Below, piece by piece: positions 1 through 5,861 of a DNA stretch of 5,864 nucleotides. Each line of letters starts with the position of its first letter. Within the stretch, counting starts at the first letter, position 1. This DNA is from JANXPZ01 sp034678345 (lineage in GTDB: Bacteria > Eisenbacteria > RBG-16-71-46), in NCBI GenBank assembly GCA_034678345.1, contig JAXDBZ010000250.1:1-5864 (forward strand), read 5' to 3'. The notes beneath the pieces are model-generated. The model had not been told where the DNA came from and searched no databases. It was given only the letters and a program-made list of their open reading frames with translations. The position numbers and the translations under genes are program-made.

Positions 1-1761
1 ATGAGCCTCGGTCCCCACGCCGCGATGGCGACCGACGCGCTGCTAGCATCCACCTTCCTCGGCGGCACGGCCCAGGACGGTTACCTTCGGCTGGGCCTGC
101 TGCGCGAGCCCGACGGCGACGTGCTGATGGCGGGCGGCACGTGCTCCGGCGACTTCCCGACCACGGCCGGGGCATACGACCGGACACACGCCGGCGGCTG
201 GGACATCGTCGTCGCCCGTCTGGACAGCAGCCTCACCACGCTGAAGACCGCCACCTTCCTCGGCGGCAGCCGGGACGAAGGCGACTCATGGGGGGTCAGC
301 ATGGCGTCGGGCCCGGACGGGAGCGTCTATGTGGCTGCTTCGACGACCTCGGTCAACTTCCCCATGATGGCCGGAGCGTACGACCGCTACCCCAACGGCA
401 GCCGCGACGTGGTGGTCGCGCGGCTCTCGAGCGGTCTGGACACGCTGCTGGCCTCCACGTATTTCGGCGGCTCGATGGACGACCAGCCCGCGGGCCTGGC
501 GCTGGGCCCGCAGGGTCAGGTGTACGTCGCGGGCTACACGGCGTCCGCGAACCTGCCGACGACGGCAGGCGCCTTCGATCGCACGCCGGGCGGCGACTGG
601 AACGGGTTCGTCGCGCGCTTCGATCCCGGCCTGACCACGCTCGTCGCCTCGACGTATCTCGGGGGCGAAGCGTTGGACGCTGTCGGCGCGATGGTCCTGG
701 ACGGCGCGGGAGACCTCTACATGACCGGGGCCACCCGCTCGGGCGACTTCCCCCACACGCCGGGCGCCTTCGACACCGTGCGCACGGCCGAGGACATCAG
801 CGGGTGGGTGGCGAGGATGTCGCCGGACCTCACGACGCTGCTGGCTTCGACCTTCTTCGACGGCTCCTCCGGCGACTTCCCCCACGACCTGGCCCTGGGC
901 GCGACCGGCGACGTCTTCATCACCGGGCACGGTGGATCGCCCGACATGCCCACGACGCCGGGCGCCTACGACCGGACCTACAACGGCAGCGGGCCGTTCA
1001 ACGAGGGCGACGACGTGTTCGTGTCCCGCTTCAGTCCCGACCTCACGACGCTCGTGGCCTCGACCTTCGTCGGGGGGAGTGGCTGGGAGATGGGGGCGCG
1101 CATCGCCCGCGACGGCCAGGGCGGGGTGCTCGTGGCCGGCGATGTCCTCTCGGCGGATTTCCCCGTGGCACCCTTCGCGTACTCCCGGACCCTGCGCGGC
1201 ACCGTGGATGCCTTCGTCTGCAGGCTCGACGAGGGCCTCACGCAACTCGTCACCTCGACGTATCTGGGCGGCAGCATGTCCGACTACTTCGGGAGGGCGC
1301 TGGCCGTGGGCCCGACCGGGAACGTCGACGTCATCGGGGTCACGGACGCGGCCGACTTTCCGACCACGGAAGGGGCCTGGGACCGGGTCTACAACGGTGC
1401 CGAAGACTGGTTCGTCTGCCGGCTGGACCCCTGGCTGTCCGACGGCTCGCCGGTCGACGTGCCGCCACCGCCCGCGCAAGAGACGCCCCGGCCGTCGCTG
1501 CGTGCCGAGCCCAACCCGTTCCACGGCGCGACGCGGATCCGCTTCGCGTTGGAGGAGGCGGCGCCGGTGCGGGTGACGGTGCACGACGTGGCGGGGCGCG
1601 AGGTCGCACGGCTCGCGCACGGCCCGCTGTCCGCCGGACCCCGCGCGCTGGTGTGGGACGGACGCGATGCCGCCGGGCGGCGCGTGCCTCCGGGCGCATA
1701 CCTGGTGAGGCTGGCCGGACCCGGTCGCGCGGAGAGCCTGCGGGTGGTGCGAATCCGTTAG
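1..1761 (+). CDS. SBBP-repeat beta-propeller protein with C-terminal FlgD-like domain (N-terminus probably incomplete)
   Basis: Probable extracellular or surface beta-propeller protein of unknown ligand. Seven units of 65-71 residues each begin with a variant of LxASTxxGG, at residues 14, 81, 149, 214, 280, 351 and 416. Each continues with a G-x-VYVAGxT-like strand, then DFPTTxGAYDR, then a D-x-FVxRL strand; this is the SBBP repeat pattern. A proline-rich linker (about 480-497) leads to a domain at about 500-586 with PNPF, a VxVHDVAGREV strand, WDGRDAAGRRVPPGAYLVRL and a basic C-terminus. This matches FlgD Ig-like or type IX sorting-domain-like tails. No signal peptide is visible: the reading frame is open from the first base and the repeats start almost at once. 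The annotated Met is therefore either an internal Met or an artefact of the window edge, and the true start is probably upstream. No partner is evident; the downstream operon is metabolically unrelated. The fold family is fairly sure, the function unknown. Confidence 0.85.
   Translation: MSLGPHAAMATDALLASTFLGGTAQDGYLRLGLLREPDGDVLMAGGTCSGDFPTTAGAYDRTHAGGWDIVVARLDSSLTTLKTATFLGGSRDEGDSWGVSMASGPDGSVYVAASTTSVNFPMMAGAYDRYPNGSRDVVVARLSSGLDTLLASTYFGGSMDDQPAGLALGPQGQVYVAGYTASANLPTTAGAFDRTPGGDWNGFVARFDPGLTTLVASTYLGGEALDAVGAMVLDGAGDLYMTGATRSGDFPHTPGAFDTVRTAEDISGWVARMSPDLTTLLASTFFDGSSGDFPHDLALGATGDVFITGHGGSPDMPTTPGAYDRTYNGSGPFNEGDDVFVSRFSPDLTTLVASTFVGGSGWEMGARIARDGQGGVLVAGDVLSADFPVAPFAYSRTLRGTVDAFVCRLDEGLTQLVTSTYLGGSMSDYFGRALAVGPTGNVDVIGVTDAADFPTTEGAWDRVYNGAEDWFVCRLDPWLSDGSPVDVPPPPAQETPRPSLRAEPNPFHGATRIRFALEEAAPVRVTVHDVAGREVARLAHGPLSAGPRALVWDGRDAAGRRVPPGAYLVRLAGPGRAESLRVVRIR
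40..1437 (+). repeat. Seven tandem SBBP propeller units inside the first gene
   Basis: The units begin at nucleotides 40, 241, 445, 640, 838, 1051 and 1246, with codon spacings of 67, 68, 65, 66, 71 and 65. The fifth unit is longest because of a short insertion around residues 329-337 (GSGPFNEGD). It also has DG where the others have GG in the opening motif. DNA identity is patchy: for example, the same 14-mer, gacctcacgacgct, starts at 826 and 1039. The repeats are therefore mostly diverged at DNA level and conserved as protein. Seven units of this size fit a closed seven-bladed propeller, but the blade count is inferred from the repeat count only. Confidence 0.8.
1498..1758 (+). other. Region encoding the C-terminal FlgD-like / T9SS type A-like sorting domain
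   Basis: Residues 500-586 of the first protein form a small beta-sandwich-like module. It starts with the typical EPNPF motif, followed by TRIRFAL, VTVHDVAGREV, WDGRDAAGRRVPPGAYLVRL and a closing RVVRIR. In FCB-group and Eisenbacteria-type proteins this module sits at the extreme C-terminus of secreted proteins and serves, or resembles, an outer-membrane secretion and anchoring signal. Whether this organism has a type IX secretion system cannot be judged from the window. Confidence 0.7.
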
Positions 1762-1781
1762 TCCGCCCGCAACGATCCAGC

Positions 1782-1801
1782 CGCGCGGGCGGGCCCGCGC
1801 G
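1782..1801 (+). terminator. Hairpin 21 bases after the first gene, possible terminator without a T tract
   Basis: A perfect 8-bp inverted repeat (CGCGCGGG at 1782-1789, CCCGCGCG at 1794-1801) encloses the loop CGGG. It lies just beyond the stop codon of the propeller gene. No run of T follows, so it is not a canonical intrinsic terminator. It may be a non-canonical GC-rich terminator or a 3'-end stabilising hairpin. Short perfect stems also arise by chance in DNA this GC-rich. Confidence 0.4.
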
Positions 1802-1814
1802 CCTGAGCCGCGGG

Positions 1815-1834
1815 ACCGGGGCGTCGGCCCCGGT
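1815..1834 (+). terminator. Second hairpin of the tandem pair after the first gene
   Basis: A perfect 8-bp inverted repeat (ACCGGGGC at 1815-1822, GCCCCGGT at 1827-1834) encloses the loop GTCG. It has the same stem and loop lengths as the hairpin 13 bases upstream, and likewise lacks a T tract. The pair together is a better terminator candidate than either alone, as tandem GC-rich hairpins are used by some high-GC bacteria. Transcriptional function is inferred only. Confidence 0.4.
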
Positions 1835-1916
1835 GGCGCGGGCGGGCGGCATGGGCGTAGGCTAGCGACGACTATCCACTCGAGGCGCGGCGCCTCCGGG
1901 TCGGGGCGCCGCCTTG

Positions 1917-1941
1917 GTTGGCCGCCCCGCGGGCGGCCGAC
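1917..1941 (+). promoter_or_regulatory. Strong hairpin in the leader just upstream of the fdrA ribosome binding site
   Basis: Bases 1917-1927 pair with 1931-1941 around a 3-base loop (CGC). The core is an 8-bp perfect stem, GGCCGCCC with GGGCGGCC, extended outward by a G-U, a T-A and a G-C pair. It ends three bases before the Shine-Dalgarno sequence at 1945-1949. An element there could affect translation initiation or mRNA stability, or be a last terminator for readthrough. A competing pairing (1887-1894 with 1905-1912) lies just upstream. No known riboswitch class is recognised. Confidence 0.35.
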
Positions 1942-1944
1942 TGC

Positions 1945-1949
1945 GGAGG
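1945..1949 (+). promoter_or_regulatory. Shine-Dalgarno site fixing the GTG start of fdrA
   Basis: GGAGG at 1945-1949, within a longer purine run to 1956, lies eight bases before the GTG at 1958. This supports the GTG as the start. It fits the protein alignment too, because the first residues (AAFVLVRKDSYHDSVLLM) match the usual FdrA N-terminus. Confidence 0.75.
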
Positions 1950-1957
1950 GGGGAGAC

Positions 1958-3487
1958 GTGGCTGCCTTCGTGCTGGTCCGCAAGGATTCCTACCACGACT
2001 CGGTGCTGCTCATGCGCATCTCGCAGGCGCTCCGGAGCCTGCCGGGCGTGGAGGACGCGGTGGTGGCGATGGGCACGCCGCACAACCGCGAGCTGCTCGA
2101 CGCGCAGGGCTACGCCGGCGGGGCGCTCGCCGGCGCCACGCCCAACGACCTCGTCATCGCGGTGCGGGGCGCGGCGGGGGCGCCCGCGGCGGTCGAGGCC
2201 GAGCTGGAGCGGCTGCTGAAGGCGCAGGTCCCGGCCGGGGCCGTGACCGAGACGCGCCCGACGTCGCTGGCGGCGGCGGTCGCGGCTCATCCGGCGGCCA
2301 ACCTGGTGCTGGTCTCCGTCCCGGGCGAGCACGCCGCGCGCGAGGCGCGCCGCGCGCTGGCGCTGGGCCGGCACGTGATGCTCTTCTCCGACAACGTGAC
2401 GCTGGCCGACGAGGTGGCGCTCAAGCGCGAGGCGGTGGAGCGCGGCCTCCTGCTCATGGGCCCCGACTGCGGCACGGCCATCCTCGATGGCCGGCCGCTG
2501 GCGTTCGCCAACGCGGTGCGGCGCGGCCCCATCGGCGTCGTCGGCGCCGCCGGCACGGGCATCCAGGAGATCACCAGCGTGGTGCACCGGCTGGGCGGAG
2601 GCATCTCGCAGGCCATCGGCACCGGCGGGCGCGACCTGTCGGTCGAGGTGGGCGGGCTCATGACGCGCTTCGGCATCGCCGCGCTGGCCGCCGATCCGCT
2701 GACCCGCGTGATCGTGGTCGTGTCCAAGCCGCCTGCGGCCGAGGTGGCCGAGCGCGTGGTCGCGGCACTGGCCGCCACGCCCAAGCCGTGCGTGGTGCAC
2801 TTCGTGGGCGACGTCCCGCGCCCGGAGGACGCGGCGCGCGGCATCTTCTTCGCCGGCTCGCTGGCGGAGGCCGCGCTGCTGGCCTGCCGGCACGCCGGCG
2901 TGGCGGACCTGCCCGCGGGCCTGGCGCCGCCCGGGCCGGCCCGCGTCGCCGCGCTCGCCGCGAGCCTGCCGAAGGGCGCGGCGCTCAAGGCGCTGTTCTG
3001 CGGCGGCACCACCGGGCAGGAGGCGCTGGCGCTGCTCACGCGCAACGGGCTCGAGGTGCGCTCGAACCTGCACAAGAAGGGCGCCCTGCGCGTGGACGGC
3101 GTGACGCCGGCGGCGGGGGACGTGCTGCTCGACCTCGGCGACGACGTCTTCACCCGCGGCCGCCCGCACCCGATGATCGAACCCGCGTTGCGCAACGAGC
3201 GGCTCGCGGTCGAGATGGCGGACGCCGCGGCGGCGCTGCTGCTCTTTGACTGCGTGATCGGCTACGGCTCGCACCCCGACCCGGCCGGCGTGCTGGCCGC
3301 GGGCGTGACGGCGGCGCGGGCGCGGCGGCCCGATCTGATCGCGATCGCCTCGGTCACGGGCACGCCCGACGACCCCCAGGACCTCCACGCCCAGGTGCGC
3401 GCGCTCGAGGCAGCCGGCATCGTGGTCGAGTCCGACAACCACGCGGCGGCCGCGCTGGCGGCGGCCGTGCGGAAGCAGGTGCGCTGA
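1958..3487 (+). CDS. fdrA: FdrA family protein (AllF-like, oxamic transcarbamylase component), succinyl-CoA synthetase alpha-like fold
   Basis: Cytosolic protein of 509 residues, somewhat shorter than E. coli FdrA (about 555). Residues 1-110 form the FdrA-specific N-terminal part. Residues 115-245 resemble the CoA-binding domain of succinyl-CoA synthetase alpha, with LMGPDCGTAI (166-175), a Rossmann-like GVVGAAGTGIQEIT (193-206) and GTGGRDLSVEVGGLMT (221-236). Residues 343-500 resemble the ligase domain: FCGGTTGQEA (347-356), LGDDVFTRGRPHPMIEP (393-409), GYGSHPDP (435-442) and a late ASVTGTPDDPQD (464-475). The histidine phosphorylated in succinyl-CoA synthetase is absent from the matching GGTTGQ segment, as in other FdrA proteins. 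In E. coli, FdrA/AllF, YlbE/AllG and YlbF/AllH together form the oxamic transcarbamylase, converting oxalurate and phosphate to oxamate and carbamoyl phosphate. The immediate DUF1116 neighbour supports that role. The GTG start has a good ribosome binding site, and the stop overlaps the next start. Family assignment is secure; the substrate in this organism is inferred. Confidence 0.93.
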   Translation: MAAFVLVRKDSYHDSVLLMRISQALRSLPGVEDAVVAMGTPHNRELLDAQGYAGGALAGATPNDLVIAVRGAAGAPAAVEAELERLLKAQVPAGAVTETRPTSLAAAVAAHPAANLVLVSVPGEHAAREARRALALGRHVMLFSDNVTLADEVALKREAVERGLLLMGPDCGTAILDGRPLAFANAVRRGPIGVVGAAGTGIQEITSVVHRLGGGISQAIGTGGRDLSVEVGGLMTRFGIAALAADPLTRVIVVVSKPPAAEVAERVVAALAATPKPCVVHFVGDVPRPEDAARGIFFAGSLAEAALLACRHAGVADLPAGLAPPGPARVAALAASLPKGAALKALFCGGTTGQEALALLTRNGLEVRSNLHKKGALRVDGVTPAAGDVLLDLGDDVFTRGRPHPMIEPALRNERLAVEMADAAAALLLFDCVIGYGSHPDPAGVLAAGVTAARARRPDLIAIASVTGTPDDPQDLHAQVRALEAAGIVVESDNHAAAALAAAVRKQVR

Positions 3488-4938
3488 TGGACGTCCGCCG
3501 CATGCTCGAGCTGTTCGGCTCCGACCTGACCGTGGTCAACGTGGGGCTCGCCGCCTTCGCCGCCGATCTGCGCCGCGCCGGCGGCACGGCGGTGGACGTG
3601 GACTGGCGGCCGCCCGCCGGCGGGGACGCGGCGCTGCTCGACGCGCTCGACCGCTGCCTCGGCCCCGACGGCGCGGTGCGCGCGGACATCGCCGCGGCGA
3701 CGCGGCAGTCGGTCGAGCGGCTGCTGGCAGCGAAGCCCACCATCGTCGGCATCGGCCGCGCGCTGGACGTCATCCCCGGCATGCGCAGGGACCTCGTGCT
3801 GCACGCCGGCCCGCCCGTGGAGTGGGAGCGCATGAGCGGCCCCACGCGCGGCGCGGTCATGGGCGGGCTCGTCTACGAGGGCCTGGCGAAGACGCCCGAG
3901 GAGGCGGCGGGGATCGCGGCGGGGGGGAAGGTGACGTTCGAGCCCTGCCACCACCACGCCACCGTGGGGCCGATGGCCGGCATCGTCACCGCCTCGATGC
4001 CGGTGTGGATCCTCGAGAACACGGCCTTCGGCAACCGCGCCTACGGCACCCTCAACGAGGGCCTCGGCAAGGTGCTGCGCTACGGCGCCTACGACGACGA
4101 AGTGCTCACCCGCCTGCGCTGGATGGAGAGGACGCTGGCCCCGGCGCTGGCCCGCGCGCTGGCGGCGCACGGCCCGCTCGACCTGCGCAGCCTGATCGCC
4201 CAGGCGCTGCAGATGGGCGACGAGGTGCACAACCGCAACCGCGCCGCCACCTCGCTGCTGATCCGGGTGCTGGCCCCGCACCTGGTGCGTACCGGCGCCG
4301 GCGCCGACGAGACGGCGGCGGTGCTGCGCTTCCTCGACGGCAACGACCACTTCTTCCTCAACCTCTCGATGGCGGCGAGCAAGTGCTCGCTCGAGCCGGC
4401 CGCTGGCATCCCGGGTTCGAGCATGGTCAGCGTCATGGCGCGCAACGGCACCGACTTCGGTGTCCAGGTGGCCGCGCTGCCGGGACGCTGGTTCACCGCG
4501 CCGGCGCCGATGGTGGACGGGCTCTACCTGCCCGGCTTCATCGCCGCCGACGCGGCGCCCGACATCGGCGACTCGGTCATCACCGAGACCGCCGGGCTGG
4601 GCGGCATGGCGATGGCCGCGGCGCCGGCCATCGTGCAGTTTGTGGGGGGCACCGCGGCGCAGGCGCTGGGCTTCACCCGCCGCATGTACGACATCACGCT
4701 CGCCGAGCACCCGGTCTACAGGATCCCGGCGCTCGATTTCCGCGGCACGGCGACCGGCATCGACCTGCTCAAGGTGGTCGAGAGCGGCGTCGTGCCGGTC
4801 GTCAACACCGGCATCGCGCACAAGCAGCCCGGCGTCGGCATGGTCGGCGCCGGACTGGTGAAGCCGCCATTCGCGTGCTTCCGCGCCGCGCTGCTCGCGT
4901 TCGCAGAGTCCCTCGGCGCGCCGGGCCCCGCGGCCTGA
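3487..4938 (+). CDS. ylbE: DUF1116 (YlbE/AllG-like) protein, probable carbamoyl-transfer partner of FdrA
   Basis: A 483-residue cytosolic protein of the DUF1116/YlbE family. Recognisable segments are the N-terminal VVNVGLAAFAADLRRAG and VDVDWRPPAGGD (16-47), then HAGPPVEWERMSGPTRGA (106-123). FEPCHHHATVGPMAG (151-165) is followed by MPVWILEN, GDEVHNRN (244-251), the segment GNDHFFLNLSMAASKC (285-300), NGTDFGVQ (320-327) and DIGDSVITETAGLGGMAM (359-376). It is longer than E. coli YlbE (about 419 residues), with extra sequence mainly possible at the N-terminus. In E. coli the homologue AllG is required with AllF and AllH for oxamic transcarbamylase activity; which subunit holds the catalytic site is not settled here. 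The histidine cluster (155-157) and the charged GDEVHNRN motif are candidate ligand-binding sites, by inference. Its ATG overlaps the fdrA TGA by one base (TGATG), which implies translational coupling and near-equimolar synthesis. Only a weak purine-rich site (around 3471-3479) lies upstream. Confidence 0.9.
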   Translation: MDVRRMLELFGSDLTVVNVGLAAFAADLRRAGGTAVDVDWRPPAGGDAALLDALDRCLGPDGAVRADIAAATRQSVERLLAAKPTIVGIGRALDVIPGMRRDLVLHAGPPVEWERMSGPTRGAVMGGLVYEGLAKTPEEAAGIAAGGKVTFEPCHHHATVGPMAGIVTASMPVWILENTAFGNRAYGTLNEGLGKVLRYGAYDDEVLTRLRWMERTLAPALARALAAHGPLDLRSLIAQALQMGDEVHNRNRAATSLLIRVLAPHLVRTGAGADETAAVLRFLDGNDHFFLNLSMAASKCSLEPAAGIPGSSMVSVMARNGTDFGVQVAALPGRWFTAPAPMVDGLYLPGFIAADAAPDIGDSVITETAGLGGMAMAAAPAIVQFVGGTAAQALGFTRRMYDITLAEHPVYRIPALDFRGTATGIDLLKVVESGVVPVVNTGIAHKQPGVGMVGAGLVKPPFACFRAALLAFAESLGAPGPAA

Positions 4939-4954
4939 CGCCCGTTCCCGTACC

Positions 4955-4959
4955 GGAGG
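4955..4959 (+). promoter_or_regulatory. Shine-Dalgarno site fixing the cyclase start
   Basis: GGAGG at 4955-4959 lies five bases before the ATG at 4965. The frame is open far upstream, within the DUF1116 gene, but this site marks the true start. The protein from Met 4965 begins with KIIDLTIPLG, the usual first strand of cyclase family proteins. Confidence 0.8.
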
Positions 4960-4964
4960 CAGGA

Positions 4965-5861
4965 ATGAAGATCATCGACCTGACCATCCCCCTCGGCGTC
5001 GCCACCCCGGCGTGGCCGACCTACGAGCCGCTGCAGGTGAAGTACTTCAAGCGCCTCGCGCCCAACGGCGCCAACGGCCAGTTGCTCACCCACTCGAACC
5101 ACCTCGGCACGCACCTCGACGGCGAGATCCACTTCTACACGCCGGGCAAGGACATCGCCTCGCTCGACATGGACTTCCTCGTCCACGACGCGGCGATCGT
5201 GGACCTGTCGGACTGCTGCGGCGCCTACGACGTCTACACCTCGAAGATGGTCGAGGAGCGCGTCGAGGTCCGCACCGGCGACATCCTCATCATCCACACC
5301 GGTTTCCACCACTACGGCTGGGACCAGCCCACCGCCGACGAGATCTCCTACATGGTGAAGCACCCCGGCCCCGACCGGGAGTTCGCGCGGTGGGCGAAGC
5401 GGAAGAAGCTGCGCTGGATCGGCGTGGACTGCGGCAGCGCCGACCACCCGATGAACACGATCATCCGCGACTGGATGCCGCGCCAGGCACGGCAGGCCGA
5501 CGCGCACTTCCGCGCCAAGTACGGCAAGCCGCTGGCCGAGTACTTCGACGACAGCAAGTACCAGCTCATGCACCTCGAGATGTTCAACCACGGCATCGTG
5601 CACGCCGAGTGCCTGGGCGGCGACATCGACCTGCTGTTGAACCAGCGCGTGCAGGTCGGCTGCTTCCCGTGGCGGTTCGTGGACGGCGAGTCCTCGATCG
5701 CGCGGATCGTGGCGTTCGTGGACGACCGGCGCTACCAGCAGCTCATGAAGCTCAAGGCGAAGTTCCGCAAGACGAAGTTCGGCGACATCGCCGGCGCCTA
5801 CGCGCCCGCGCTGCACGGCCGCACGGCCGGGCGGGGCGCGAAGCGGCGCACGAAGCGGTAG
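4965..5861 (+). CDS. Cyclase family metal-dependent hydrolase (PF04199-like; kynurenine formamidase/isatin hydrolase superfamily)
   Basis: A 298-residue soluble hydrolase. It opens with KIIDLTIPLG (2-11), as the family does. HLGTHLDGEIHF (46-57) is the family metal motif HxGTHxDxxxHF: His46, His50 and Asp52 are expected metal ligands and His56 a further catalytic or ligand residue. His203 and Glu215 (in HLEMFNHGIVHAECLGGDID) align with the second His/Glu pair of kynurenine formamidase. TGDILIIHTG (105-114) and WIGVDCGSADHP (151-162) are the core strands. Relatives open lactam or imide rings or cleave formamides, usually with Zn or Mn. The neighbouring FdrA and DUF1116 genes suggest action on a ureide, cyclic imide or amide that enters or leaves the carbamoyl-transfer step; the substrate cannot be read from sequence. 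The C-terminus (about 263-298) is unusually rich in Lys and Arg and runs past the catalytic domain. The gene starts 26 bp after the DUF1116 stop with its own ribosome binding site, and the window ends three bases after its stop. Confidence 0.9.
   Translation: MKIIDLTIPLGVATPAWPTYEPLQVKYFKRLAPNGANGQLLTHSNHLGTHLDGEIHFYTPGKDIASLDMDFLVHDAAIVDLSDCCGAYDVYTSKMVEERVEVRTGDILIIHTGFHHYGWDQPTADEISYMVKHPGPDREFARWAKRKKLRWIGVDCGSADHPMNTIIRDWMPRQARQADAHFRAKYGKPLAEYFDDSKYQLMHLEMFNHGIVHAECLGGDIDLLLNQRVQVGCFPWRFVDGESSIARIVAFVDDRRYQQLMKLKAKFRKTKFGDIAGAYAPALHGRTAGRGAKRRTKR

Noticed and set aside
1855..1880. Slightly AT-richer stretch with TAGGCT and GACTAT as possible -10 promoter elements for fdrA
   Set aside because: No convincing -35 element lies at the right distance, and promoter consensus in this lineage is unknown, so a promoter call would be a guess.
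286..1983. Long open frame on the minus strand opposite the propeller gene (565 codons)
   Set aside because: It is a shadow of the strongly G/C third-position bias of the real gene. Its translation is low-complexity Arg/Gly/Ala/His-rich, has no family resemblance and runs across the intergenic spacer.
1918..3249. Other + strand frame over fdrA (443 codons)
   Set aside because: The translation is a low-complexity Arg/Gly/Ala shadow; the recognised FdrA frame occupies the same stretch.
1862..3442. Long minus-strand open frame opposite fdrA (526 codons)
   Set aside because: The translation is Arg/His/Gly-rich without recognisable domains, and the opposite strand carries an unmistakable FdrA.
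3262..4821. Long minus-strand open frame opposite the DUF1116 gene (519 codons)
   Set aside because: The translation is Arg/His/Gly/Ala-rich and domain-free, and it spans the junction of two well-supported genes on the + strand.
3822..4964. Upstream extension of the cyclase reading frame, open from 3822
   Set aside because: The extension overlaps the DUF1116 gene in another frame and reads as Arg/Gly/Ala-rich nonsense. The ribosome binding site and family N-terminus place the start at 4965.
4716..5816. Minus-strand open frame opposite the cyclase gene (366 codons)
   Set aside because: Composition is Val/His/Leu/Arg-biased with no motif; it is explained by codon bias of the cyclase gene.
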